Below, in pieces: positions 33,780 through 42,501 of a stretch of 52,982 bases of DNA; the first letter of the stretch is position 1, and every line of letters begins with the position of its first letter. The position numbers and the translations under genes were made by a program. The stretch spans positions 1 through 52,982 of the forward strand of contig CALGII010000160.1 of assembly GCA_937915485.1 (NCBI GenBank). The letters are read 5' to 3'. The notes below the pieces were generated by a model. That model worked only from the letters and a program-made list of their open reading frames with translations, did no database searches and had not been told where the DNA came from. The DNA is from an uncultured Ignavibacteriota bacterium. GTDB lineage: Bacteria; Bacteroidota; Ignavibacteria; Tepidaquicellales; Tepidaquicellaceae.

Positions 33780-34893
33780 TTAAGCCTCTCAGATTGTACG
33801 TAAGGCTGTACAGCATTATTTCCATGTTCACATTCCTGTCGATGTCGCTTATGCACGTTTCAAGATTGTTAATTATCTCAAATTCGTCGCTTATATACCT
33901 CGCCGAGAATTTTGATACGCTGTCTATCCTGTCCCTGTTTATAACGATGCCGTCGTTTGAACTTTTCGAAACAATAATGTCCCTGAACCATAAAATCATC
34001 AAATAAAGGAACTGCCTTACAAGTTCCTTGTCTTTCGATGAAGTTACGGAAGAGATTATCGATGAAATTTTCGGTTGATTGTTCGTGATAACGGATCTGA
34101 GATAATCTATCACACTGTCCCTCAGAGTCAGAAAATTATCGTTCACTATGCTTTTCAGTTTCTGCAGGCTTCCGTTCGAAACGTTAACGAGAAGATTCAT
34201 TTCCTCCTGAGGTATATTTTCAGCATAGGATTTCAGGAAAGCGAGAAGGTCATCGTTTACAATCGAATCGAATTTAATTTTCTGGCATCTTCCTATTACA
34301 GTCGGAAGAAGCGAATTAATTCTCGCCGTCGTAAGTATAATAACCGATTCGCCCGGAGGTTCTTCGAGAATTTTAAGAAAAGCGTTCTCGCTGTTCTGGT
34401 TCATCAGGTCGGCGTTTGAAATCAGGAATATTTTTTTCTTTCCCCTGTCGGGGGTCAGGTAAATTTCTCTTCTAACCTGTCTTATGCTGTCGATTCTTAT
34501 AGTGTTTGCTTTGGGTATGTTTATCTTGTGATAATAATCTTCGGATTTTCGCTTCATTTCTCCGTTCAGGATTTCCGCATCCGTTTCACTAAGTCCCGAA
34601 GCGGGATTCTCGCCGTCATCGGTTTCCTTCCTTGAGGCTGGCAGGGCGGTAATGAATTTAAAGATTGATGAATTTAGAGAGTTGGTTTGCCTGCAGTATT
34701 TGCATTCATCGCAAGCGCCGTTTACATTGTCGGGAGAATCACAGTTTATTAGTTTCGCGAATTCAATTGCTGCGGCGTCTTTCCCGACACCTTCAATGCC
34801 GTGGAAAATGAAAGAATGAGGAATTCTTCCGCTTTTATGGATGTTTCTTAGAATCGAAATTACTCTTTTTTGTCCTATTATATTTTTCCACAT
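33766..34893 (-). CDS. holB: DNA polymerase III subunit delta'
   Basis: A clamp-loader subunit that helps load the sliding clamp at replication forks. The 375-residue protein shows the AAA+ layout: the N-terminal IIGQKRVISILRN, a degenerate Walker A in GIEGVGKDA (Asp where Thr/Ser would be expected, as usual in delta'), a zinc module CDSPDNVNGACDECKYC, and the sensor segments IFLISNADLMNQNSENAFLKILEEPP and ILTTARINSLLPTVIGRCQKIKF. The C-terminal helical domain is plausible. tau/gamma is excluded by the degenerate Walker A. The start is 3 nt after the stop of the BamA-like gene, so the two share a transcript. Confidence 0.93.
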   Translation of the reverse strand: MWKNIIGQKRVISILRNIHKSGRIPHSFIFHGIEGVGKDAAAIEFAKLINCDSPDNVNGACDECKYCRQTNSLNSSIFKFITALPASRKETDDGENPASGLSETDAEILNGEMKRKSEDYYHKINIPKANTIRIDSIRQVRREIYLTPDRGKKKIFLISNADLMNQNSENAFLKILEEPPGESVIILTTARINSLLPTVIGRCQKIKFDSIVNDDLLAFLKSYAENIPQEEMNLLVNVSNGSLQKLKSIVNDNFLTLRDSVIDYLRSVITNNQPKISSIISSVTSSKDKELVRQFLYLMILWFRDIIVSKSSNDGIVINRDRIDSVSKFSARYISDEFEIINNLETCISDIDRNVNMEIMLYSLTYNLRGLIRIQ

Positions 34894-34896
34894 AAA

Positions 34897-36909
34897 TCAG
34901 AAAGTATTACCAATGCCGAACTGCAGCGTCAGTTTGTTTGAAAATATTGTTGAAGCATTATTCTTAAAAAGCCACTTGCTGGTGCCTGCGGCGGGGTCAT
35001 AATCGTAAAGTTTAAAGCCGAGGTCGAACCTGACAGGACCTACGATTGTATAATAACGGAGCCCGACACCCACGGCGAGGGCGATGTCGCTGATGCGGAA
35101 TTTTTTAATATCGTCCCAGAGGTTGCCGTAATCAAAGAACGCCACGAAACCGAGATCCTTTATCAATCCTTTTTTGTCGAGGAACGGACGGGTCCTGTGC
35201 TCGAAACTGCCTTCAATTATAAAGTTGCCGCCGACGTCTTTTTCCGGAAACGCTCCGAGTTTTCTCGAACCCCAGCCTCTGACGCTCGTGCTGCCGCCCG
35301 CTATGAACTTATAGTCAAGAGGAAGGAAATTGACAGTAAGCGTTTTGCTGTTTTCATCCTGATTATATTGATATATGTTGCCTATCATAAACTTGGAAGC
35401 CAAAGCGGATTTCTGCGCGTTTGAACTGACAGGTACGTAGAACTTATTTATGAACGAGAATTTCAGATAGTTAATTGTCGAGACCGAAAAAATTTCTTTA
35501 ATAAGGCTGCTTAAAAGTCCGCATTCCTCGATGTAATATGACTGAAAGAATCCGCTAGTAGGGAACTGGTAGTTATCGATGCTGGAATGAACCACATTAA
35601 GTCCAAGAGCCGAATTCAGGAAGTTGGAAACGAAATCGGACCCGAGCAAAACGGCGCCGCCCGTATCAAGGATATCGGTTTTAAGCGCGAATCTTTCGTT
35701 GGTCAGTTTCCAATCGAAAGAAAGGTTGTTTATAAAAGTGTGTTTCGGAAGTTCGTAATTAATCGTAAACTTGTTCTTCGCGATGCCGACCCTGAATTCG
35801 TCAAAGGAATACAGGACGTAACTGAGATTCCAGTTGCCCGTAATCTTATTGTTTCTGAATATATGCGGCTGCTGAAGTTCGAGCAGGTATTCCATCCTGT
35901 ATGTATCGACAGAGTTAGCAAGCCCGCGGAGTTTTGAAGTGAACGTTCTTGCATTATGAAGAAAGTACCTGTCTGTGAACGAAAGACCGATACCCGCGAA
36001 GAACGAATTGTCAATATCGTACCCGAGAATTTCCGGCTGAAGTTCGTACTTGTTGGTAAGGGAAGTATTTATGCTGAGATTAATAATATTACTGACAGTG
36101 TCAATTTCAGTGATAACTATTCTCGGATTCTCGAGAATGTTCATCCTGTTCAGACGGTTTTCACTCGCAATGATTTTTTCCTTGCTGTAAATATCGTTTT
36201 CCGTATATTCGAGTTCGTCGAGAATGTCGTTGAGGTCGAGCCTGTACTTGTTGCTCGTTATCTTGATTTTAGTTTTACCTATCCTGTAACTTTTGCCCGT
36301 GAAGCAGTTGAAGTTAACGATTACCTTATGCGCGAGTTCAGGATTTTTTGACTGGTAACGTACGATTTCCGGATTGTTGATATACGCGAAAGCGTATCCG
36401 TTATTCTGCAGATACTTTGTAACACGCGCGGCTTCGGTGCTTATCGAGATTTTATTGTAAACATCATTGACATTAATTTCGGCGGTATTTTCCGTGAATA
36501 TTTCTTTTCTAATATCGGGAGGAAGATTTTCGAAACCGAAATAGTGTATTTCCCGAATCAGGTAAGGCTCGTTTTCCGTGATAGTGAAACGCGCATCGAT
36601 TTCGGAGTCTCCGTTTGCCGCGGTGGATGTATCGACGAAGGAATCGAAGTATCCGTTATCAAAATAGAATTTCTCAATTCTTTTTATGTCGAGAATAAAA
36701 TCATCGTAACTGAAGTAATCCGAGTTTCCTGTTTTTATGATTGCTTCAATTTGTTCCTCGTCAAAACTTTTAGTCTTAGCGAAATCAATCTCGACTCCGC
36801 CGAGCCTGATTTTTCGTACAGCGGGCTCATCTTCATCCTGCGCGAGTATCAGGGAAGCGGTAAGAGAGACAAAAAGGATTGATAAAAAAACTGCTTTAAA
36901 TAATCTCAT
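34897..36909 (-). CDS. BamA/TamA-family outer-membrane protein
   Basis: An Omp85-type protein of 670 residues. The signal peptide is MRLFKAVFLSILFVSLTASLILAQ. Residues ~30-270 hold POTRA-like segments: RKIRLGGVEIDFAKTKSF, DILDELEYTENDIYSKEKI with the pattern KIxRIEKFYFDNGYFDS. The C-terminal ~380 residues form a beta-barrel with VRGWGSRKLGAF, the conserved RGW motif of the family, and end in QFGIGNTF with a terminal Phe. It should help insert or translocate proteins at the outer membrane. Two or three POTRA repeats are seen, fewer than the five of canonical BamA, so a TamA-like or accessory Omp85 is likely. The gene is followed 3 nt later by holB. Confidence 0.9.
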   Translation of the reverse strand: MRLFKAVFLSILFVSLTASLILAQDEDEPAVRKIRLGGVEIDFAKTKSFDEEQIEAIIKTGNSDYFSYDDFILDIKRIEKFYFDNGYFDSFVDTSTAANGDSEIDARFTITENEPYLIREIHYFGFENLPPDIRKEIFTENTAEINVNDVYNKISISTEAARVTKYLQNNGYAFAYINNPEIVRYQSKNPELAHKVIVNFNCFTGKSYRIGKTKIKITSNKYRLDLNDILDELEYTENDIYSKEKIIASENRLNRMNILENPRIVITEIDTVSNIINLSINTSLTNKYELQPEILGYDIDNSFFAGIGLSFTDRYFLHNARTFTSKLRGLANSVDTYRMEYLLELQQPHIFRNNKITGNWNLSYVLYSFDEFRVGIAKNKFTINYELPKHTFINNLSFDWKLTNERFALKTDILDTGGAVLLGSDFVSNFLNSALGLNVVHSSIDNYQFPTSGFFQSYYIEECGLLSSLIKEIFSVSTINYLKFSFINKFYVPVSSNAQKSALASKFMIGNIYQYNQDENSKTLTVNFLPLDYKFIAGGSTSVRGWGSRKLGAFPEKDVGGNFIIEGSFEHRTRPFLDKKGLIKDLGFVAFFDYGNLWDDIKKFRISDIALAVGVGLRYYTIVGPVRFDLGFKLYDYDPAAGTSKWLFKNNASTIFSNKLTLQFGIGNTF

Positions 36910-36917
36910 TCATTATT

Positions 36918-36949
36918 AAAAAACCCAATATCAAAATATATTGGGTTTT
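36918..36949 (-). terminator. Terminator after the hpf-hprK-DUF2795 unit
   Basis: CCCAATAT (36924-36931) pairs with ATATTGGG (36938-36945) across CAAAAT, extended by A/T runs. On the minus strand six T follow. It lies 20 nt after the DUF2795 stop and before the BamA-like start at 36909. Confidence 0.88.
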
Positions 36950-36969
36950 ATCATAAAATTAATAGAAGA

Positions 36970-37197
36970 TTAGAAATCTTTATTTTCTTCATCGTAAAAG
37001 AAGTCTTCGTCCGTAGGATAATCGAGCCAGATCTCCTCGATGCTTTCGTACGGCTCATCTGAATCTTCGAGCTCCATCAAGTTCTCGACAACTTCTTTCG
37101 GTGCGCCTGTCCTGGTTGCGTAATCAATTAACTCAGCTTTATTCGCCGGCCAAGGTGCATCATCGAGATAAGATGCCAACTCTAACGTCCAGACCAT
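36970..37197 (-). CDS. DUF2795 protein
   Basis: A 75-residue acidic protein of the DUF2795 family. The hallmark is visible: LASYLDDAPWPANKAELIDYA, then RTGAPKEVVENLMELEDSDEPY and an Asp/Glu-rich tail (DYPTDEDFFYDEENKDF). It has no signal peptide and no membrane segment, so is cytoplasmic. The family function is unknown, but small proteins of this type are conserved and often near stress or regulatory genes. Here it is third in the hpf-hprK-DUF2795 unit, 32 nt after hprK, and its own terminator follows. AGGTATC lies just upstream of the ATG, giving it a modest ribosome site. Confidence 0.88.
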   Translation of the reverse strand: MVWTLELASYLDDAPWPANKAELIDYATRTGAPKEVVENLMELEDSDEPYESIEEIWLDYPTDEDFFYDEENKDF

Positions 37198-37229
37198 TAA
37201 GATACCTCCGTTTAAAAATTTAAAAATTG

Positions 37230-38273
37230 TTATTCAAAATCGTGTTCAAAATACTCCGTGCTTCTGCGGAACCTGAGTTCGTTCGCGAACTTGTCCGCCT
37301 TGGAGTTGAGTTTTATACGGTCCGCAAGCTGCTTTTCAAAGATTTTCGCAGCGTTGTAACCGTAATGCTTGCAAAGATAATTAAGAGCAATAACTTCCGC
37401 AATGACAGTTATATTCTTACCCGGAAAAATCGGCAGGTTGATTTTCTCGATATCTACGCCGAGTATGTTTACGATGTTAGTGTCGAGCCCTGTTCTGTCG
37501 TAAGTTTTCCTGCTGTCCCAGGTCTCAAGTTCGACGATAACCTCCACTCTTTTCTGATATCTAATGGCTCTTATGCCGAAAATCCTCCTGATGTCGATAA
37601 TGCCGAGCCCTCTTATTTCCATGAAGTGTTTAGCGAGAGACGTACCCGAGCCGAGCAGCACGCTTTCAAGTTTCTTTGACACTACTACTATGTCGTCAGC
37701 AACGAGCCTGTGTCCGCGTTCGATGAGGTCGAGAGCGATTTCGCTCTTTCCGATTCCCGACTTTCCGCAGAAGAGCAGTCCGACGCCGTAAACGTCCACG
37801 AACGAGGCGTGTATTGCCGCCTGAGCCGAAAACTGGTCATCGAGGAAATCGGTTATTACCGAATAGAACCTGACAGTATTTAATGACGTCATGAAAACCG
37901 GAATATGCCGCTTCTCCGCGAGGCGGAGTATTTCCGAGGAGGGTTTGTTTCCGTGAGTGAATATTATGCACGGCATGTCGAAAGAAAAATATCTTTCGAG
38001 CGTTTCCTTCCTATCCTTCTTGGAAAGTTTGTTCAGGTATTTGTTTTCCGTGTTGCCGAAAATCTGTATACGGTTATAAGAAAACAGTTCGACGTATCCC
38101 GCCAGCGCCAGCCCCGGTCTGTGAAGGTCTTTCTCGTTTATAATCCTGCCGGGCAAAATCTTGCCGTGCGTTACTTTCTTCAACTGGAATCTGTTCCTGC
38201 ATTCCTCGTAGAAGAACTCAACGGAAATCCTGTCTTTCTTGATTTCTTTGATGTCTTTTAGGCTGTCTATCAA
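37230..38273 (-). CDS. hprK: HPr kinase/phosphorylase
   Basis: HprK phosphorylates a Ser of HPr (or a Crh/HPr-like protein) using ATP or pyrophosphate and can reverse the reaction. At 347 residues it has normal length. The Walker A GKSGIGKS is at residues 170-177, followed by ALDLIERGHRLVADDIV with the conserved Asp pair near 193-194, and the family signature EIRGLGIIDIRRIFGIRAI. His155 in IHASF is the usual conserved His. No ptsH or PTS component lies in the window, so the target is uncertain: HprK in FCB members often occurs without sugar PTS. It follows hpf by 6 nt. Confidence 0.96.
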   Translation of the reverse strand: MIDSLKDIKEIKKDRISVEFFYEECRNRFQLKKVTHGKILPGRIINEKDLHRPGLALAGYVELFSYNRIQIFGNTENKYLNKLSKKDRKETLERYFSFDMPCIIFTHGNKPSSEILRLAEKRHIPVFMTSLNTVRFYSVITDFLDDQFSAQAAIHASFVDVYGVGLLFCGKSGIGKSEIALDLIERGHRLVADDIVVVSKKLESVLLGSGTSLAKHFMEIRGLGIIDIRRIFGIRAIRYQKRVEVIVELETWDSRKTYDRTGLDTNIVNILGVDIEKINLPIFPGKNITVIAEVIALNYLCKHYGYNAAKIFEKQLADRIKLNSKADKFANELRFRRSTEYFEHDFE

Positions 38274-38279
38274 TAATTG

Positions 38280-38594
38280 TTATTTTGTTTTTGAATGGAT
38301 TTTAGATTTTTGTTTGTCTTTGACTTTATATAGTCTGGTTTCAATCTTCGCAAGAGCGAAGTCTATTGCTTTTTCAAAATCACCCGCCGATTCCTTGGCG
38401 GTCAGAACTTTTTCTTTTAGTTTTATTATGACTTCACAGTACTTTGTGTCGGATGGAGGCTTGTCGTAAGACAATACTACATTTGCATGTATAATGTTTT
38501 CGTTATATTTTTCGAGCGCGTTAATCCTTTCTTTAATCAATGTTTGAGTAGATTCCTTTGCTTTAAAATGTCTGGCAGTGATATTAATTTTCAT
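38280..38594 (-). CDS. hpf: Ribosome hibernation-promoting factor (short HPF/YfiA type)
   Basis: A 104-residue protein of the HPF/RaiA family that binds the small ribosomal subunit and stops translation in stationary phase. The conserved pattern is visible: the first strand INITARHFKAKESTQTLI, YNENIIHANVVLSYD, and the central CEVIIKLKEKVLTAKESAGDFEKAIDFALAKIETRL. The Lys-rich tail is short (KQKSKIHSKTK), so this is the short form without the C-terminal dimerisation domain. First gene of hpf-hprK-DUF2795; hprK starts 6 nt after its stop. The 188-bp divergent gap upstream presumably holds its promoter. Confidence 0.94.
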   Translation of the reverse strand: MKINITARHFKAKESTQTLIKERINALEKYNENIIHANVVLSYDKPPSDTKYCEVIIKLKEKVLTAKESAGDFEKAIDFALAKIETRLYKVKDKQKSKIHSKTK

Positions 38595-38782
38595 GACAAA
38601 TAAGTTTAAGGTTTATGAAATGTAAAAGAACTAAACTTAATCTGAATATGCAAAACTAACTAAATTATTTCAATAAATAAAATATAAAGTTGCAAATAAT
38701 CTTAAAATTCATTAAAATTGTAAATCCTTCTTATTTCTTATCTTTACGGCAGGTATGCATTTTTTGTTTTGGGAGAAAATAA

Positions 38783-39265
38783 TTGAATAGAAGAATATAC
38801 ATTATCTTTTTGTCGGTGTCCATAGCGTGGACACTGTTCATATTTTTAATTCCGGTTTTCGACAGTTTTGGCGGATTCTGGTCAAAAATCGCGGATTTCG
38901 GGTATGTTTTTTATTCCACTACCTGCCATCAACTGGATGAACGTTCTTTTGGGATTTTTGGCGGGAAAGTAGCGGTTTGTTCGAGATGTTCCTCCGCGTA
39001 CGCCGCTTTTCTGTTATCCGTGATACTATACCCGTTTATCAAAGGACTCGGCAATAAAAATCTGCCTTCGCTTTATCTTCTGGCGGGGGCGTTGATTCTG
39101 CTTGGCGGGGATGTATTGTTGGATATGACAGGAGTATTGAGCAACACATTCATCACAAGGACAATTACAGGAGGAATTATCGGATTTGTTCTTCCGTTCT
39201 ATCTAATACCGGGCACCATAAACTTTTTTAATGAAATTTTCGTCAGAAAGAAAGAACACAAATAA
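38783..39265 (+). CDS. DUF2085 membrane protein
   Basis: An integral membrane protein of 160 residues in the DUF2085 family. The start is TTG at 38783, preceded by GGGAGA at about the right spacing. Three to four hydrophobic helices can be seen. Family Cys residues are present in TTCHQLDERSFGIFG and VCSRCSSAYAAF, which suggest a metal-binding site near the membrane. Function unknown; members occur widely in FCB bacteria. A second membrane protein gene follows after 3 nt, so they form a pair. Confidence 0.86.
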   Translation: MNRRIYIIFLSVSIAWTLFIFLIPVFDSFGGFWSKIADFGYVFYSTTCHQLDERSFGIFGGKVAVCSRCSSAYAAFLLSVILYPFIKGLGNKNLPSLYLLAGALILLGGDVLLDMTGVLSNTFITRTITGGIIGFVLPFYLIPGTINFFNEIFVRKKEHK

Positions 39266-39268
39266 TAA

Positions 39269-39796
39269 ATGGATAAGAAAATAAACAGGCTGGCGCCTGT
39301 AATCTGGGGCAGCACAATAATGACGGCGATATCGGTTCTGCCGTTCTTAAATCTGATAAATCTTTTTTTCTGTGCGGGAATAATTATCGGGGGTTATTTC
39401 GGAGTGATAAGTTATTACAGACAGATAATGGGAACACCCGTCAGGCTGACGTATAAGGACGGGGTGCTGGTCGGCGTCTTGAGCGGATTTTTAGCCGCCG
39501 TGACGGTATCGGTAATAAATGTAGTAATGCTGATGTATTCGAATGCGAATCCCGTAACGGAAGGTTTAAGCATGCTCGGTGAATTCGGCAAGAATCTTCC
39601 GCCCGAAGTCAACCAACAGATGAACAAACTTGCCGACGAATTCAACAAATACGGGTTTTCTCCTACACTTGCGATATTTACTTTCATATCGAATATTATA
39701 ATATATCCGCTGTTCGGAGCGATAGGCGCTATAATCGCAACCGCGTTGATTGACAGAAAAATCAGCAATACAGGAGAAAGCGGAAATCCGAAATGA
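39269..39796 (+). CDS. Small integral membrane protein, FCB type
   Basis: A 175-residue protein with four hydrophobic helices (about residues 9-27, 30-48, 66-90 and 136-162) joined by a soluble stretch of about 45 residues (ANPVTEGLSMLGEFGKNLPPEVNQQMNKLADEF). The layout resembles DUF4199-type membrane proteins, which I cannot confirm. It starts 3 nt after the DUF2085 gene, so the two are co-transcribed and may act together. A PHP-domain hydrolase gene follows after 58 bp. Confidence 0.65.
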   Translation: MDKKINRLAPVIWGSTIMTAISVLPFLNLINLFFCAGIIIGGYFGVISYYRQIMGTPVRLTYKDGVLVGVLSGFLAAVTVSVINVVMLMYSNANPVTEGLSMLGEFGKNLPPEVNQQMNKLADEFNKYGFSPTLAIFTFISNIIIYPLFGAIGAIIATALIDRKISNTGESGNPK

Positions 39797-39854
39797 CAAT
39801 TTCATTTTTGTATTGATTTGAATGTCAATATAATAAGGGTTATTTTTAATTATT

Positions 39855-40940
39855 ATGTACGAATACGCAGGAGCCATACACATACATTCAACCTATTCCG
39901 ACGGAACGGGAACGGTGGAGCACATCGCGGGCTGCGCGAACGAGGCGGGTCTTGATTTCATAATCCTGACTGACCACAACACGCTTCTCGCGAAGGATAA
40001 CGGTCAGGAGAAATGGTACGGCAATTTAATGATGATTGCCGGATATGAAGTCAACGACATTCATAATAAGAATCATTATCTCGTTTTCGGTCTGGACAAA
40101 CTAATCGGCACTTACCGTGTTCTTCACAACGGCGAACTCGGCTGCAACCTGAGCGCGGGGGAGTACGTGAAACTCATAAAGGAAAAAGGCGGTACGGGTT
40201 TCATCGCTCATCCGTACGAAAAGAGAAGCAGTTTTCCCGAACATCCGCCGTATCCGTGGACAGACTGGGAAACGGATGATTTCGACGGAATCGAGATATG
40301 GAATCACATGAGCGAATGGGTCGAAGGACTGAATGAAAACAATAAGATTCAGCGGTTCATACATCCTTTGAAATCGATTGTAAGACCTTGCGAGGACGCG
40401 GTGAAGAAGTGGGACGAACTCAATCTCCGCAGGCGCGTAGCCGCAATAGGAAGCGTTGACGCGCACGCGCACAAAATGAATTTAATGGGATTTTATAACG
40501 TCGAAGTATTTCCGTATAAAGTCCTTTTCAAATCGGTAAGAACGCACGTTCTTCTCGAAAATCAGATTGAGAACGGAAACAGCGATAAATTTCAGGACTA
40601 CAAGAGCGAGATTATCGCAGCATTAAAAAAAGGAAGGTCCTACATAACGAATAGTTACTACGGCGATTCGAAGGGATTCAGGTTCTTCGCTGAGTACGGC
40701 GGAGAGAAGTATCAGATGGGTGATGAAATTCACCTGAAAAACGACGGGAAGAAGATAGTTTTCAATTTTTTCACTCCAAAGGACTGCCTCGTGAAACTTA
40801 TTAAGAACGGCAACTGTATACACGAGCAAAAAGGGCTCGGCGGAACGTGGGACGGTCTTGAAGAAGGCTGTTACAGAATAGAATGCTGGGTAGGCGACAG
40901 GGCGTGGATATTTTCCAATCATATCAGAGTAATAAAGTAA
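39855..40940 (+). CDS. PHP-domain metal-dependent phosphoesterase (CehA/McbA-like)
   Basis: A 361-residue PHP superfamily hydrolase. Metal ligands are seen in order: HIHSTYSDGTG (His-x-His and Asp), ILTDHNTL (Asp-His), GFIAHPYEKRS (His) and SVDAHAHK (Asp-x-His). The C-terminal ~110 residues form a beta-rich domain (FFAEYGGEKYQMGDEIHLKND) as in CehA-type proteins. No signal peptide. Substrate unknown; phosphate esters are expected for PHP, though carbamate hydrolases also belong here. It is followed 7 nt later by purF, so these are probably one transcript, which hints at a nucleotide-related substrate but does not prove it. Confidence 0.9.
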   Translation: MYEYAGAIHIHSTYSDGTGTVEHIAGCANEAGLDFIILTDHNTLLAKDNGQEKWYGNLMMIAGYEVNDIHNKNHYLVFGLDKLIGTYRVLHNGELGCNLSAGEYVKLIKEKGGTGFIAHPYEKRSSFPEHPPYPWTDWETDDFDGIEIWNHMSEWVEGLNENNKIQRFIHPLKSIVRPCEDAVKKWDELNLRRRVAAIGSVDAHAHKMNLMGFYNVEVFPYKVLFKSVRTHVLLENQIENGNSDKFQDYKSEIIAALKKGRSYITNSYYGDSKGFRFFAEYGGEKYQMGDEIHLKNDGKKIVFNFFTPKDCLVKLIKNGNCIHEQKGLGGTWDGLEEGCYRIECWVGDRAWIFSNHIRVIK

Positions 40941-40947
40941 ATCACAA

Positions 40948-42486
40948 ATGAAAGAACTGGATATCAATGAAGAATCCGTATTAGTGGATGAAAAATCCAT
41001 ACGTGCAAACTGCGGAGTCTTCGGAATTTACAACAACCCGAAAGCGGCTATAATGGCTTATTACGGGCTGCACGCGCTCCAGCACAGGGGGCAGGAAGCG
41101 GCAGGCATAGTCACATCGGAGTTCATTCCCGAAAAGAACAAGTATCATTTCAACGTTCATAAGGGAGTCGGACTCGTGCTGAGCGTTTTCGGCGACGAGG
41201 AAATACTCACTCAAACTCTTAAAGGCAGCGCGGCAATAGGGCACAACAGGTATTCGACTACAGGTTCATCGAACAACAAGAACAACATACAGCCGTTCAA
41301 GGTAACGTATAAGGACGGCAATCTCGCTCTCGCGCATAACGGCAACCTTACAAACTCAAATTATCTCAGGAAAAAACTTCAGGATGAAGGCACGATATTT
41401 CAGACAACGACAGACACTGAAATAATACTTCACCTTCTCGCGAGAAGCAAGAAAACGGATTTCACTGACAAGGTGCTCGAGGTTTTCAGGCAGATAAAGG
41501 GTTCGTATTCCGTTTGCATACTCACGGACGATAAACTGATAGCAGCGCGCGACCCGCTTGGAATAAGGCCTTTCGTTATGGGAAAACTCGGGGACAGCGT
41601 CATATTCGCCTCGGAGACGACGTCGCTTGACATACTGAATGCCGAATACGTGAGGGAGGTGGAGCCCGGCGAGATAATAGTGGTTGATAAGGATTTTATT
41701 GAAACCGGCGAAGTAAAGTCTTACAAAATCGAGGAAGCGGAAAAGTACAAGCACTGCATATTCGAATACATATATTTCAGCCGTCCCGACAGCCAGATTT
41801 TTCAGGAGAAGGTTGACAAGGTAAGAAGGAAAATCGGCGCGAGTCTGGCAATCGAAAAGCCGCCGCCCGACAAGGACAATCCCGTTGACGATGACGAAAA
41901 GAAAGTTATAATCATTAACGTACCCGACTCGTCGAACACGGCGACGCTCGGCTATTTCAACGAATGCGTGAAGAAGACTAAGAATCTGAAGCACGAGTAC
42001 GGGCTCATAAGAAGCCACTACGTAGGCAGGACGTTCATCGAGCCGGGTCAGGACCACAGGCAGATGAAGGTGAAGACAAAATTCAACGTAGTGAAAGGCG
42101 TGCTCAACAACCGGAAAGTAGTGATAGTCGACGATTCAATTGTGCGCGGCACGACTTTGAAACTTCTCGTTGAACTGATAAAGAAAGCGGGACCGAGGGA
42201 AATTCACCTTCGGATAACTTCTCCGCCGATAATATCTCCTTGCTATTACGGAATGGACTTTCCTTCAAAGGATGAACTTATCGCGAACCAGTACCACGGC
42301 AATGTGGAAGAAATAAGGAAGATGCTGGGCGTGGATTCTCTCGAATACCTGTCCGTAGAGAAACTTCTCGAATCCGTTCCGCGGACTACAGAAAAAACTG
42401 ATTACTGCACGGCCTGTTTCACTTGCAATTATCCTCTTCCAATCGAGAAGGATGAAGAGGAAAAGGCAAAATTTGACGAAGACTAA
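40948..42486 (+). CDS. purF: Amidophosphoribosyltransferase
   Basis: PurF makes phosphoribosylamine from PRPP and glutamine, the first step of purine synthesis. The glutaminase nucleophile is Cys22 (CGVFGI) after a 21-residue propeptide, so maturation by self-cleavage is expected. GLHALQHRGQEAAGI and the second part's PRPP site VVIVDDSIVRGTTL are clear. Four cluster Cys are visible (HCIFEY, SPCYYGMD, and YCTAC), so it is the oxygen-sensitive iron-sulfur type as in Bacillus. The 512-residue length is above the usual ~470; most of the excess is an acidic insert (PPPDKDNPVDDDEKK) near residue 315, plus an acidic C-tail. It lies between a PHP gene and a peptidase gene. Confidence 0.98.
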   Translation: MKELDINEESVLVDEKSIRANCGVFGIYNNPKAAIMAYYGLHALQHRGQEAAGIVTSEFIPEKNKYHFNVHKGVGLVLSVFGDEEILTQTLKGSAAIGHNRYSTTGSSNNKNNIQPFKVTYKDGNLALAHNGNLTNSNYLRKKLQDEGTIFQTTTDTEIILHLLARSKKTDFTDKVLEVFRQIKGSYSVCILTDDKLIAARDPLGIRPFVMGKLGDSVIFASETTSLDILNAEYVREVEPGEIIVVDKDFIETGEVKSYKIEEAEKYKHCIFEYIYFSRPDSQIFQEKVDKVRRKIGASLAIEKPPPDKDNPVDDDEKKVIIINVPDSSNTATLGYFNECVKKTKNLKHEYGLIRSHYVGRTFIEPGQDHRQMKVKTKFNVVKGVLNNRKVVIVDDSIVRGTTLKLLVELIKKAGPREIHLRITSPPIISPCYYGMDFPSKDELIANQYHGNVEEIRKMLGVDSLEYLSVEKLLESVPRTTEKTDYCTACFTCNYPLPIEKDEEEKAKFDED

Positions 42487-42501
42487 ATAAATCATTTTAA
42501 T

